A stretch of 16,445 nt of DNA from RYN-124 sp033851845. Its GTDB lineage: Bacteria; Actinomycetota; Actinomycetes; Mycobacteriales; SCTD01. The stretch covers positions 1 through 16,445 of the forward strand of contig JAWWOH010000049.1 of assembly GCA_033851845.1 (NCBI GenBank). The letters run 5' to 3'. Position numbers and translations under genes: made by a program. Position 1 is the stretch's first letter, and each line of letters starts with the position of its first letter. Positions 7,822-14,611 of the stretch are shown piece after piece. The notes beneath the pieces are model-generated. The model was not told the DNA's origin and made no database searches. It was given only the letters and a program-made list of their open reading frames with translations.

Positions 7822-9000
7822 TCAACCGGACAGGCGCACCGGCATCAGCAGGTAGCGGTAGTCGGCCATCGTGGACAGGTCAGCCGACAGGTCACCCTTG
7901 GCATCACCGTCGCGCTTGCCGGTCAGCACCGCCGGCCGGGTCGGACCGGTGAATGACAGCGTTGTCGTGTCGGAGTCGACAGCCGCAAGACCATCGAGCA
8001 GGTACGCCGGGTTGAAGGCGATCTGCAACGGCTCGGCGCCCTCCCACCCGCAGTCGAGCCGCTCGGATGCCTGCGCGTCGTCGGCGCCACCGGCCTCGAG
8101 CACCAGCCCGTCGGCGGAGAACCCGAGCCGCACCGGTGCGTTGCGGGCCGCGACCAGGGCGACGCGCTTGGCCGCCTCGACCAGCTGCACGGTCGACACC
8201 TCCGCGATCGACGAGCTCTCGCTCGGCAACAGCGAGCGGTACTTCGGGAACTCGCCCTCGAGCAGGCGTGACGTCGTACGTCGAATTGATCCGGCCGGAC
8301 CGCCCTCGAAACCGATCATCCCGTCGCCACCCGAGCCGGCGCCGGTGCTGGCCAGCGCCAGCGTCACCTCGGTGCCACCCGTGAGGGCCTTTGCCGTCTC
8401 AGCCAGCGTGCGGGCGGGCACCAACGCCGTCGCCGACAGCCCCGGCTGCTCGGGCTTCCAGGTCAGTGTCCGAACGGCCAGCCGGTAGCGATCGGTCGCG
8501 GCGAGGGTCAGCTGCTCGCCCTCGATCTCGAGCCGTACGCCGGTGAGGACCGGGAGCGTGTCGTCGCGGCCGGCGGCGATGGCGACCTGCGCGACAGCCG
8601 TCGCGAACAGGTCGCTCTCGAGGGAGCCCGTGGTGGTCGGCATGTCCGGCAGCGCCGGGTAGTCCTCGACCGGCAGCGTCGGCAGCGTGAACCGAGCCGC
8701 CCCGCAGGTCAGCACGACCCGGGCCCCCTCCAGCCGCAGGTCGACCGGCTGAGCGGGCAGCGACCGCACGATGTCGGCCACCAGCCGACCCGGCACGAGG
8801 ACGCGCCCTGCCTCAGCCACGGTCGCGGGCAACTCGATCCGCGAAGAGACCTCGTAGTCGAAGGCCGACACGGCCAGGCCGTCCTCGCCCACCTCGAGCA
8901 GCAGCCCGAGCAGCACCTGCATCGGCGGCCGCGCCGGCAGCGATCGGGCGGTCCAGACGACCGCGTCGGCGAGCGCGTCACGCTCGACCCTGAGCTCCAT
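7822..9000 (-). CDS. dnaN: DNA polymerase III beta subunit (sliding clamp)
   Basis: DnaN forms the ring-shaped dimer that holds DNA polymerase III and many repair proteins on DNA. The 392 residues contain the three repeated clamp folds, with recognisable pieces MELRVERDALADAVVW at the start, VDLRLEGARVVLTCGAARF and LPTLPVEDYPALP in the first third, GRDDTLPVLTGVRLE and LAATDRYRLAVR in the middle, and FNPAYLLDGLAA plus the C-terminal YRYLLMPVRLSG, the conserved hydrophobic end near the partner-binding pocket. The ATG at 9000 has a good AGGAAGG site 9 bases upstream. It lies directly downstream of the oriC-type spacer and 51 bases before gnd. Confidence 0.98.
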   Translation of the reverse strand: MELRVERDALADAVVWTARSLPARPPMQVLLGLLLEVGEDGLAVSAFDYEVSSRIELPATVAEAGRVLVPGRLVADIVRSLPAQPVDLRLEGARVVLTCGAARFTLPTLPVEDYPALPDMPTTTGSLESDLFATAVAQVAIAAGRDDTLPVLTGVRLEIEGEQLTLAATDRYRLAVRTLTWKPEQPGLSATALVPARTLAETAKALTGGTEVTLALASTGAGSGGDGMIGFEGGPAGSIRRTTSRLLEGEFPKYRSLLPSESSSIAEVSTVQLVEAAKRVALVAARNAPVRLGFSADGLVLEAGGADDAQASERLDCGWEGAEPLQIAFNPAYLLDGLAAVDSDTTTLSFTGPTRPAVLTGKRDGDAKGDLSADLSTMADYRYLLMPVRLSG

Positions 9001-9432
9001 GATCGTGTGCCTTCCTGGTCTCTCGGTCTGCTCGTCGACAGCCTGTCAGACGGGTCGGACGGGTGCTGTGCTGATCACACCGGAGTGGTCTGTGCGGAGG
9101 ATGCTGGCGGTGGTGCCCACAGATCGATCCGCACCGAAACCGGTCTTGAGGTTCTGAGGGAGAGATAACTCGTCGTTGTCGTCTGCATCAGCGAGCCTGT
9201 GGATGTAAGGCATCGGCGCAGGTCAACCGGCGTGTCGACGCGGGAGCCGACTGTGGACGACCGCCCCGCGGCCCGGGAGCAGCAGTGGACAGGCCGGCAG
9301 TCAGGCCGCGGGTTCCACCGGTCCAGCCGGTTCTCCACACCGTTGTCCCCAGCCTGTGCACTGGTCCTGTGTCGGCAGTCACAGTGGCACGTCCGGGCCA
9401 TCCGAGGGCAGTCCTGCTGTAGGCCGCACCTG
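9001..9432. other. oriC: dnaA-dnaN intergenic region, probable chromosomal replication origin (oriC)
   Basis: This 432-bp gene-free stretch between dnaA and dnaN is where actinobacterial origins are normally found. It contains several near-consensus DnaA boxes on both strands (see the 9198-9351 cluster) and weaker matches such as GTGCCCACA at 9113-9121. There is no long A/T tract; the least GC-rich part, around 9135-9190 (GAGAGATAACT and flanks), is a possible unwinding site by inference only. The dnaN ribosome site lies at its left end. No convincing coding frame fits the region. Confidence 0.8.
9198..9351. promoter_or_regulatory. cluster of DnaA boxes in oriC
   Basis: Compared with TTGTCCACA (reverse TGTGGACAA): TGTGGATGT at 9198-9206 (minus, 7 of 9), TGTGGACGA at 9252-9260 (minus, 8 of 9), AGTGGACAG at 9284-9292 (minus, 7 of 9), TTCTCCACA at 9331-9339 (plus, 8 of 9) and TTGTCCCCA at 9343-9351 (plus, 8 of 9). 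The three left boxes face one way and the two right ones the other. No box in this spacer is perfect, whereas two perfect boxes lie on the far side of dnaA. Confidence 0.75.
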
Positions 9433-11031
9433 TCACGACTGACGGGACCGGGTCTTGATGCGGTTGGTGAGCTCGGCGACCTGGTTGTAGGTCGCCCGGC
9501 GCTCCGACATCTGACCGCGGATCTTGCGGTCCGCGTGGATGACCGTCGTGTGGTCCCGGCCGCCGAACATCTGGCCGATCTTGGGCAGCGACAGGTCGGT
9601 CAGCTCGCGGCAGAGGTACATCGCGATCTGCCGGGCGGTGACGAGCACGCGGGACCGGGAGGAGCCGCACAGGTCCTCCATGGTGAGCCCGAAGTACTCC
9701 GCGGTCGCAGCCATGATCGTCGCGCCGGTGATCTCCGGCCCGCCGTCGGCAGGAATGAGGTCCTTGAGCACGATCTCGGCGAGTGAGAGGTCGACCGGCT
9801 GCCGGTTGAGGCTCGCGAAGGCCGTCACCCGGATCAGCGCGCCCTCGAGCTCGCGGATGTTGGTCGAGATCTTGCTCGCGATGAACTCCAGCACGTCGGG
9901 CGGCGCCGCCAGCCGGTCCTGGGCGGCCTTCTTGCGCAGGATGGCGATGCGGGTCTCGAGGTCGGGCGGCTGGACGTCGGTGATCAGGCCCCACTCGAAC
10001 CGGGTGCGCAACCGGTCCTCCAGCGTGGACAGCTGCTTGGGCGGCCGGTCGGAGCTTATGACGATCTGCTTGTTGGCGTTGTGCAGCGTGTTGAAGGTGT
10101 GGAAGAACTCCTCCTGCGTCCGCTCCTTGTTCTCCAAGAACTGGATGTCGTCGACGAGCAGGATGTCGACGTCGCGGTAGCGGCGCTGGAACGCCTGCGC
10201 CTTGTCGTCACGCAGGCTGTTGATGAAGTCGTTGGTGAACTCCTCCGAGCTCACGTACCGCACCCGGGCGCCGGCGAACAGGTTCTGCGCGTAGTGCCCG
10301 ATCGCGTGCAGCAGGTGCGTCTTGCCGAGCCCCGACTCCCCGTAGACGAACAGCGGGTTGTAGGCCTTCGCCGGCGCCTCCGCGACGGCGACCGCGGCCG
10401 CGTGGGCGAACCGGTTGGACGCGCCGATGACGAAGGTCTCGAAGCTGTACTTCGGGTTGAGCCGGGCCGGCTCGACGGCACCACGGGACCCCCCGGCGGG
10501 TCGGTGCGCGCCCCCGCCGTGGCTGCCCGGGCCGTCGGAGCCGTGCCGGTCCCGGCCGGTGCCGGGGAGGGCCCGAACGTTGGTCAGCCGGTCGTCGTCG
10601 TGCCCGTGGGGGTCGGCATCGCGCTGGTCGGCGGAGTCGGGGTAGGTGGGCACCTCGTCGTACGACGGCTCCTCGACGCCCGCGGGCGGCGGCTGGACGG
10701 TCACCGCGACCCGGATCTCCCGGCCGTACGCCGTGGACAGCGCGTCTGCGATCACCGGCCGGAGCCGGCTCTCGAGGACGTCCTTGGCGAACTCGTTCGG
10801 CGCCGCGAGCAGCGCGGTGTCCTCGACCAGCCCGAGCGGGCGGGTGAGCCCGACCCAGGCCCGGTGCTGGGGGGAGAGCTGGTCGTTCGACAGGCTCTCC
10901 AGCGCTCGGGCCCAGACCTCCTCGAGCTCGGGGGTGGCGACGGCCGTCCCCGGCAGGCCGCCCGGCAGGCCGGTCGGCGCGCCGCCGTCCCGGAGCAGGT
11001 CGGTTCCAGCGTCGGTCGGCTGGTCAGTCAC
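9433..11031 (-). CDS. dnaA: chromosomal replication initiator protein DnaA
   Basis: DnaA is the AAA+ initiator that binds DnaA boxes and opens oriC. The preferred start is the GTG at 11031, giving MTDQPTDAG and 532 residues, with a GAAGGA site 10 bases upstream. The frame stays open to a GTG at 11112 (559 residues), but the extra residues are low-complexity and would cover two DnaA boxes. In the numbering from 11112: domain I at about 61-125 (PELEEVWARALESL onward), a long Gly/His/Asp-rich linker at about 140-216, Walker A GESGLGKT at 258-265, Walker B ILLVDDIQF at 317-325, the arginine-rich DRLRTRFEWGL at 366-376, and domain IV with the DnaA-box helix GGRDHTTVIHADRKI at 517-531. Probably transcribed from the predicted promoter at 11256-11285 and self-regulated through the boxes in its leader. 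Confidence 0.97.
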   Translation of the reverse strand: MTDQPTDAGTDLLRDGGAPTGLPGGLPGTAVATPELEEVWARALESLSNDQLSPQHRAWVGLTRPLGLVEDTALLAAPNEFAKDVLESRLRPVIADALSTAYGREIRVAVTVQPPPAGVEEPSYDEVPTYPDSADQRDADPHGHDDDRLTNVRALPGTGRDRHGSDGPGSHGGGAHRPAGGSRGAVEPARLNPKYSFETFVIGASNRFAHAAAVAVAEAPAKAYNPLFVYGESGLGKTHLLHAIGHYAQNLFAGARVRYVSSEEFTNDFINSLRDDKAQAFQRRYRDVDILLVDDIQFLENKERTQEEFFHTFNTLHNANKQIVISSDRPPKQLSTLEDRLRTRFEWGLITDVQPPDLETRIAILRKKAAQDRLAAPPDVLEFIASKISTNIRELEGALIRVTAFASLNRQPVDLSLAEIVLKDLIPADGGPEITGATIMAATAEYFGLTMEDLCGSSRSRVLVTARQIAMYLCRELTDLSLPKIGQMFGGRDHTTVIHADRKIRGQMSERRATYNQVAELTNRIKTRSRQS

Positions 11032-11092
11032 GCGCTGCGGGTCCTTCACGGCTGGAGGCGAATCGGGCACGTCGTCCCGAGATGTCACCGTC

Positions 11093-11113
11093 CCGTCCAC
11101 ACGGTTGTCCACA
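11093..11113 (+). promoter_or_regulatory. pair of DnaA boxes in the dnaA leader
   Basis: CCGTCCACA (11093-11101) fits the relaxed actinobacterial consensus (T/C)(T/C)(G/A/C)TCCACA, and TTGTCCACA (11105-11113) is a perfect box, 12 bp apart in the same orientation. A half-matching inverted box, TGTGGAGGC, follows at 11117-11125. They lie between the predicted dnaA promoter and the preferred dnaA start at 11031. Confidence 0.75.
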
Positions 11114-11255
11114 GCCTGTGGAGGCGACGATCTTCAGGGGGATCTCGGGGAGGGAAAAGCCGGACCGGCAGCGCATCGTCATCCAGGGAAGGGAAACGAC
11201 GAGGGGTGCGTCCGCTGACGAGGCTCCGTCTGCGGCGGGGAGGGCCGGCGCGGGG

Positions 11256-11285
11256 ACGCTAACAGCCCCTCGACCGGCTCCGCAA
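11256..11285 (-). promoter_or_regulatory. predicted dnaA promoter
   Basis: On the minus strand TTGCGG (11285-11280) is followed after 18 bp by TAGCGT (11261-11256), a fair match to the vegetative actinobacterial TTGAC / TANNNT pattern. It would give a leader of more than 200 bases before the preferred dnaA start. A perfect DnaA box ends only 4 bp upstream of the -35. The match is by eye. Confidence 0.45.
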
Positions 11286-11288
11286 GAG

Positions 11289-11297
11289 TTGTCCACA
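11289..11297 (+). promoter_or_regulatory. perfect DnaA box upstream of the dnaA promoter
   Basis: TTGTCCACA is an exact consensus box. It sits 4 bp beyond the -35 of the predicted dnaA promoter and about 55 bp from the -35 of the divergent rpmH promoter. Occupancy by DnaA could affect dnaA transcription, consistent with known dnaA autoregulation in other bacteria (inference here). Confidence 0.8.
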
Positions 11298-11351
11298 GGT
11301 CGGGACGAACGGACTAGCCGCCGGGCCCCCGGCGTGTCGGGTGCACGCTGT

Positions 11352-11380
11352 TTGACCCCCCGGACGGCCATCCGTACCTT
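11352..11380 (+). promoter_or_regulatory. predicted rpmH operon promoter
   Basis: TTGACC at 11352-11357 and TACCTT at 11375-11380 are separated by exactly 17 bp, a good vegetative promoter pattern. Transcription would start near 11387, leaving a leader of about 70 bases before rpmH. It faces away from the predicted dnaA promoter, so the two arms of the region diverge from 11286-11351. Confidence 0.65.
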
Positions 11381-11457
11381 AGGAAGGTCGTGCGCCCTGA
11401 TCCGGGCGCCGCCCGCCCGCACGTCGCAGCATCTCGCAGCCAGGAGCACCGGTCCCC

Positions 11458-11595
11458 GTGAGCAAGCGCACCTTCCAGCCGAACAACCGTCGTCGCGCGA
11501 AGACCCACGGCTTCCGGCTGCGGATGAGCACGCGGGCCGGCCGGGCCATCCTCGCCGCCCGCCGGCGCAAGGGCCGCACCGAGCTCTCGGCCTGA
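11458..11595 (+). CDS. rpmH: 50S ribosomal protein L34
   Basis: L34 is a small basic protein of the large ribosomal subunit. The frame GTG...TGA encodes 45 residues with the family pattern SKRTFQPNNRRRAKTHGFRL, then RMSTRAGRAILAARRRKGR. The actinobacterial family starts with the same SKRTFQPNNRRR sequence, which fixes the GTG at 11458. AGGAG lies 11 bases upstream. The predicted promoter at 11352-11380 should drive it together with rnpA and the genes after it. Confidence 0.97.
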   Translation: MSKRTFQPNNRRRAKTHGFRLRMSTRAGRAILAARRRKGRTELSA

Positions 11596-11602
11596 CGCCG
11601 TT

Positions 11603-11938
11603 CTGTCGCCTGAGCACCGTCTGCGCCACCGGTCCGACTTCACCGACGTCGTCCGCCGTGGTCGCCGCGCGTCGGGGCCGTTGCTGACGGTGCACCTGCT
11701 CGCCGGCGCTGCGGCCGGTCCCGCGCGCGCCGGCCTCGTGGTCAGCAAGGCCATCGGCGGTTCCGTCGTCCGCACGCGGGTCGCCCGCCGGCTGCGCCAT
11801 CAGCTCCGTCCGTTGCTGGTCGAGCTCCCCGCCGGCACCCGCCTCGTCGTGCGCGCCGCGCCCGCCGCCGCGACCGCACCGTCGAACGCGATCGAGCAGG
11901 ACCTGCGCGCCGTTGTCGACCGGCTCGTGCCCCGATGA
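11603..11938 (+). CDS. rnpA: ribonuclease P protein component, start codon unusual
   Basis: RnpA is the protein subunit of RNase P, which helps the catalytic RNA trim tRNA 5' ends. The frame reads SPEHRLRHRSDFTDVVRRGRR, then LVVSKAIGGSVVRTRVARRLRH and ends DLRAVVDRLVPR, about 111 residues as expected. No ATG, GTG or TTG occurs in frame upstream of a TTG at 11681, and that start would delete the conserved RLRxxxDF segment. I place the start at CTG 11603 by alignment to the family's usual VLxxEHRLR beginning; the preceding codon is GTT, where a GTG would be expected. The RNR motif reads RTR (VVRTRVARRLR) instead of RNR. rpmH ends 8 bases upstream; the 3' end overlaps yidD in ATGA. Confidence 0.85.
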   Translation: MSPEHRLRHRSDFTDVVRRGRRASGPLLTVHLLAGAAAGPARAGLVVSKAIGGSVVRTRVARRLRHQLRPLLVELPAGTRLVVRAAPAAATAPSNAIEQDLRAVVDRLVPR

Positions 11939-12252
11939 GTGCCCCGATGAGCGTCCCGGCCCGCCTCCTGCTCGCCGTCATCTCGGCGTACAAGAAGGTT
12001 GTCTCGCCGGTGCTGGGGCCGCGCTGCCGGTTCGCGCCTTCGTGCAGCAGCTACGCCGCCGAGGCCGTCACCACCCATGGCGCGGCGCGGGGCGGCTGGC
12101 TGACGGTCCGCCGGCTGGCCCGCTGCCACCCGTTTCACCCCGGCGGGCACGACCCGGTGCCCCCGGCACGTTCAACGTCAGCGACCATGGACACCGAACC
12201 GGTGACCTCGCCGCTGCCCGCCCCGCCCCGTCGTCATGGAGTGCTGTCGTGA
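11935..12252 (+). CDS. yidD: membrane protein insertion efficiency factor YidD
   Basis: YidD is a small protein linked to YidC-dependent membrane insertion; it is thought to sit at the inner face of the membrane through an amphipathic helix. The core is clear: LLLAVISAYKKVVSPVLG, then CRFAPSCSSYAAEAV, GGWLTVRRLARCHPFHPGG and HDPVP. At 105 residues it is longer than the usual 70-85; the last 27 or so residues after HDPVP are Pro/Ser/Thr-rich and not family-like. The ATG at 11935 overlaps the rnpA stop (ATGA), and an alternative ATG lies at 11947. The stop overlaps the yidC start in GTGA. Confidence 0.95.
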   Translation: MSAPMSVPARLLLAVISAYKKVVSPVLGPRCRFAPSCSSYAAEAVTTHGAARGGWLTVRRLARCHPFHPGGHDPVPPARSTSATMDTEPVTSPLPAPPRRHGVLS

Positions 12253-13298
12253 ACGTGTTCTCGATCTTCGCCGGGCCGGTCGCCACGGTCCTGCGCGGGA
12301 TCCATTACGCGTTGTCGCACTACCTGGGACTCAAGGCAAGCAGCGGGCCGGCCTGGGCGCTGTCCATCATCCTGCTGACCATCACTGTGCGCCTCGCGCT
12401 GTTCCCGCTGTTCGTCAAGCAGATCCATTCGCAGCGCCGGATGCAGCAGCTGGCCCCGCAGATCAAGGAGCTGCAGACCCGGCACAAGGGTGACCGGGAG
12501 ACCCTGAACACCGAGCTGATGAAGCTCTACAAGGACAACAACGCCAACCCGATCTCGGGCTGCCTGCCGCTGATCCTGCAGCTGCCGGTGTTCTTCGCGC
12601 TGTTCCGGGTGATGAACGAGTTCCGCCCGAAGAACGGCCAGTTCCACCCGAAGTACGGCCTGTCCGAGGCGCTGCTCAAGCAGGGCGCGCACGCGAAGAT
12701 CTTCGGTGCGCCGATCTCGGCCGCGTTGAACAGCCCGGCCGGCCTGCTGCACCAGCTCGGCGGCTCGCAGACCGCGGTGCGCATCGTCGCGGTCGTGATG
12801 ATCGTGCTGATGGGCGCGAGCACGTTCTGGACGCAGCGCCAGATGATGGCCCGCGCCGGCACGGCGGTCGACAAGCAGCAGCAGCAGGTGCAGAAGTTCA
12901 TGCTCTACGTGCTGCCGTTCTCCTTCGCGATCTTCGGCTTCAGCTTCCCGATCGGCGTGCTCCTGTACTGGTTGACGACCAACGTCTGGTCGATGGGGCA
13001 GCAGCACTACGTCATCAAGCGGATGCCGCCGCCCGTCACCGGTGGTGGCTCGCCGGGAGGCAAGGGCGGGCCCTCCGGGGACCGCAAGGGACCCAGTGGC
13101 GGCGGCGGACCCGGCAAGCCGGGCAAGGCCAAGAAGGTCGACCCCGAGCCCGACGGCACCGAGGCGACGACCACGTCCGGCGTACTCCTCACGAGCGAGG
13201 CCGCCAAGCAGGCCGTCACCGCTGCCGGTCCTGCGCAACGGACGCAGAACAAGCGCGCCGCCGGCAGTCGCAAGAACAAGAAGCGCGGCAAGCGCTAA
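12249..13298 (+). CDS. yidC: membrane protein insertase YidC/Oxa1 family
   Basis: YidC inserts and folds membrane proteins, alone or with SecYEG. The GTG at 12249 has a GGAG site 7 bases upstream and gives 349 residues, the Gram-positive type without the large periplasmic domain. The membrane segment at about 36-56 (LSIILLTITVRLALFPLF) holds Arg48, matching the conserved groove arginine. A charged cytoplasmic hairpin (about 57-97) leads to NANPISGCLP (98-107). Further membrane segments are at about 102-120, 176-193, 216-232 and 233-249. The C-terminal 90 residues are a hydrophilic Gly/Pro/Lys-rich tail ending KKRGKR, of the kind that can contact ribosomes (inference). There is no lipobox cysteine at the N-terminus. 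Overlaps yidD by 4 bases. Confidence 0.97.
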   Translation: MNVFSIFAGPVATVLRGIHYALSHYLGLKASSGPAWALSIILLTITVRLALFPLFVKQIHSQRRMQQLAPQIKELQTRHKGDRETLNTELMKLYKDNNANPISGCLPLILQLPVFFALFRVMNEFRPKNGQFHPKYGLSEALLKQGAHAKIFGAPISAALNSPAGLLHQLGGSQTAVRIVAVVMIVLMGASTFWTQRQMMARAGTAVDKQQQQVQKFMLYVLPFSFAIFGFSFPIGVLLYWLTTNVWSMGQQHYVIKRMPPPVTGGGSPGGKGGPSGDRKGPSGGGGPGKPGKAKKVDPEPDGTEATTTSGVLLTSEAAKQAVTAAGPAQRTQNKRAAGSRKNKKRGKR

Positions 13299-13350
13299 CC
13301 CGAAGACCTGCGTCGTACGACGCGCACCACCCACGAAGGACGCGAAGACC

Positions 13351-13848
13351 GTGAGCGAGACCGACACCGACCCGATCAGCACGGACGACCTGCTCGTCCG
13401 TGAGGGCGACATCGCCGGCGACTACCTCGAGCGACTGCTCGACATCGCCGACGTCGACGGCGACATCGACATGGACGTCGAAGGCGACCGCGCGATCGTG
13501 GCGATCGTCGGCGACGGCCTCGACGCGCTCGTCGGGCCCAACGGCGCGACCCTCGACGCTCTTCAGGAGCTGACCCGGCTCGCCGTCGTGCAGCAGACCG
13601 GCGTGCGCAGCCGACTGATGCTCGACATCGGTGGCTGGCGGGCCAAGCGCAAGTCCGACCTGACCGAGGTGGGCACCCGGGCCGCGCAGCGCGTGCTGGA
13701 GTCCGGCGAGCCGGTCTCGCTCGCACCGATGACGCCGTTCGAGCGCAAGATCGTGCACGACGCGATCGCGGCGGTCGACGGCGTGGAGAGCGAGTCCGAG
13801 GGCGTCGAGCCCGAGCGCCGCGTGGTGGTCCTCCCCACAGGGCGCTGA
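13351..13848 (+). CDS. jag: Jag/KhpB-type RNA-binding protein (KH and R3H domains)
   Basis: This 165-residue cytoplasmic protein has a type-II KH domain at about 45-100 (VAIVGDGLDALVGPNG with the GxxG loop at 62-65, then LDALQELTRLAVVQQTG) and an R3H domain at about 103-163 (PMTPFERKIVHDAI with the Arg132-xxx-His136 pair). The Jag_N domain of the Firmicutes protein is missing, as is usual in actinobacteria. The first 45 residues are strongly acidic. The family binds RNA and is tied to cell-division and envelope control in streptococci; the role in actinobacteria is not settled. The GTG at 13351 follows GAAGGA by 10 bases and lies 52 bases after yidC. Confidence 0.93.
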   Translation: MSETDTDPISTDDLLVREGDIAGDYLERLLDIADVDGDIDMDVEGDRAIVAIVGDGLDALVGPNGATLDALQELTRLAVVQQTGVRSRLMLDIGGWRAKRKSDLTEVGTRAAQRVLESGEPVSLAPMTPFERKIVHDAIAAVDGVESESEGVEPERRVVVLPTGR

Positions 13849-13877
13849 GCGGCCTGAGCAGATGACAACTCCCACCG

Positions 13878-13941
13878 TGATCAACGCCAGTGAAAGTCAC
13901 CGAATCGGGGCATCCTCGGTGACCGATCCCGGCGTTGATCA
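13878..13941. repeat. 64-bp two-tier palindrome at the rsmG start
   Basis: The outer arms TGATCAACGCC (13878-13888) and GGCGTTGATCA (13931-13941) are perfect 11-bp inverted repeats. Inside them, GTCACCGA (13896-13903) and TCGGTGAC (13916-13923) are perfect 8-bp inverted repeats around a 12-base loop. The two tiers are separated by 7 bases on each side (AGTGAAA, CGATCCC). The structure lies between jag and the conserved part of rsmG, and the GTG start candidate for rsmG (13919) is in the inner right arm. It could be a dispersed palindromic element or an RNA structure controlling rsmG; there is no U tract, so it is not a classical terminator. Confidence 0.8.
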
Positions 13942-14611
13942 AGCGGGCTGCGCGCTTCCTGATGCGCCGGCCGGCGCGGTCGCGGTCTTCGGCGAGCACC
14001 TGCCCCTCGCGGTGCGCTACGCCGAGATGCTGGCCGGCCCCGGTGTGGAGCGCGGGCTGCTCGGACCGCGTGAGGCGCCTCGCCTGTGGGAGCGGCACCT
14101 GCTCAACTGCGCGGGGCTGACCGAGCTGCTCGAGCCGGGCCAGCAGGTCCTCGATGCCGGCTCCGGAGCCGGCCTGCCCGGCATCGTCCTGGCGATCTGC
14201 CGCAACGACATCGATGTCGTTCTCGTCGAGCCGCTGCAGCGACGGGCGACGTTCCTCGCCGAGGTCGTCGACGAGCTGGGGCTCTCGCACGTCTCGGTGG
14301 TGCGGTCGCGGCTCGAGGACCTCGCCGGGAAGACCCTCATCGACACGGTCGTGGCTCGGGCGGTCGCACCTCTGGACCGGCTCGCGGCCTGGACCATGCC
14401 GTTGCTGCGCACCGGCGGGCGGCTGCTCGCGCTCAAGGGCGAGCAGGCCGAGAGCGAGCTCGCCGCCGGACGGGCGGCGCTGCGCCGGGCCGGCGCCGAG
14501 AGCGCGGCCGTCGTCACCGTCGGGAGGCCGGACCGTCAGACGCAGGCCCGGGTGGTTGTCGTCGTACGAAGCGCCACCGCATCGGCCCGGCCGCGGACGG
14601 AGCGCAGATGA
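13919..14611 (+). CDS. rsmG: 16S rRNA (guanine-N7) methyltransferase RsmG
   Basis: RsmG (GidB) uses S-adenosylmethionine to methylate N7 of the guanine in the 530 loop of 16S rRNA; loss gives low-level streptomycin resistance in several bacteria. Conserved parts are VRYAEMLAGPGVERGLLGPRE, LWERHLLNCA, the SAM loop VLDAGSGAGLPGI and VVARAVAPLDRLAAW with the later LLALKGE. Two starts are possible. GTG 13919 gives 230 residues, close to the family length, with GGGG 8 bases upstream. ATG 13862 gives 249 residues, but residues 1-19 have no family counterpart I know and are encoded largely by the palindrome. I prefer 13919. The 3' end overlaps parA in ATGA. Confidence 0.93.
   Translation: MTDPGVDQAGCALPDAPAGAVAVFGEHLPLAVRYAEMLAGPGVERGLLGPREAPRLWERHLLNCAGLTELLEPGQQVLDAGSGAGLPGIVLAICRNDIDVVLVEPLQRRATFLAEVVDELGLSHVSVVRSRLEDLAGKTLIDTVVARAVAPLDRLAAWTMPLLRTGGRLLALKGEQAESELAAGRAALRRAGAESAAVVTVGRPDRQTQARVVVVVRSATASARPRTERR

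Noticed and set aside
9032..9040. TCGTCGACA as a DnaA box
   Set aside because: It matches 7 of 9 bases, but one mismatch breaks the TCCACA core; the match is mostly the palindromic GTCGAC.
10081..11262. 393-codon plus-strand open frame over dnaA
   Set aside because: It is antisense to dnaA, with low-complexity Val/Arg/Gly content and no family resemblance.
12234..13412. 392-codon minus-strand open frame over yidC
   Set aside because: It is antisense to yidC; the His/Arg/Leu-rich sequence is a shadow.
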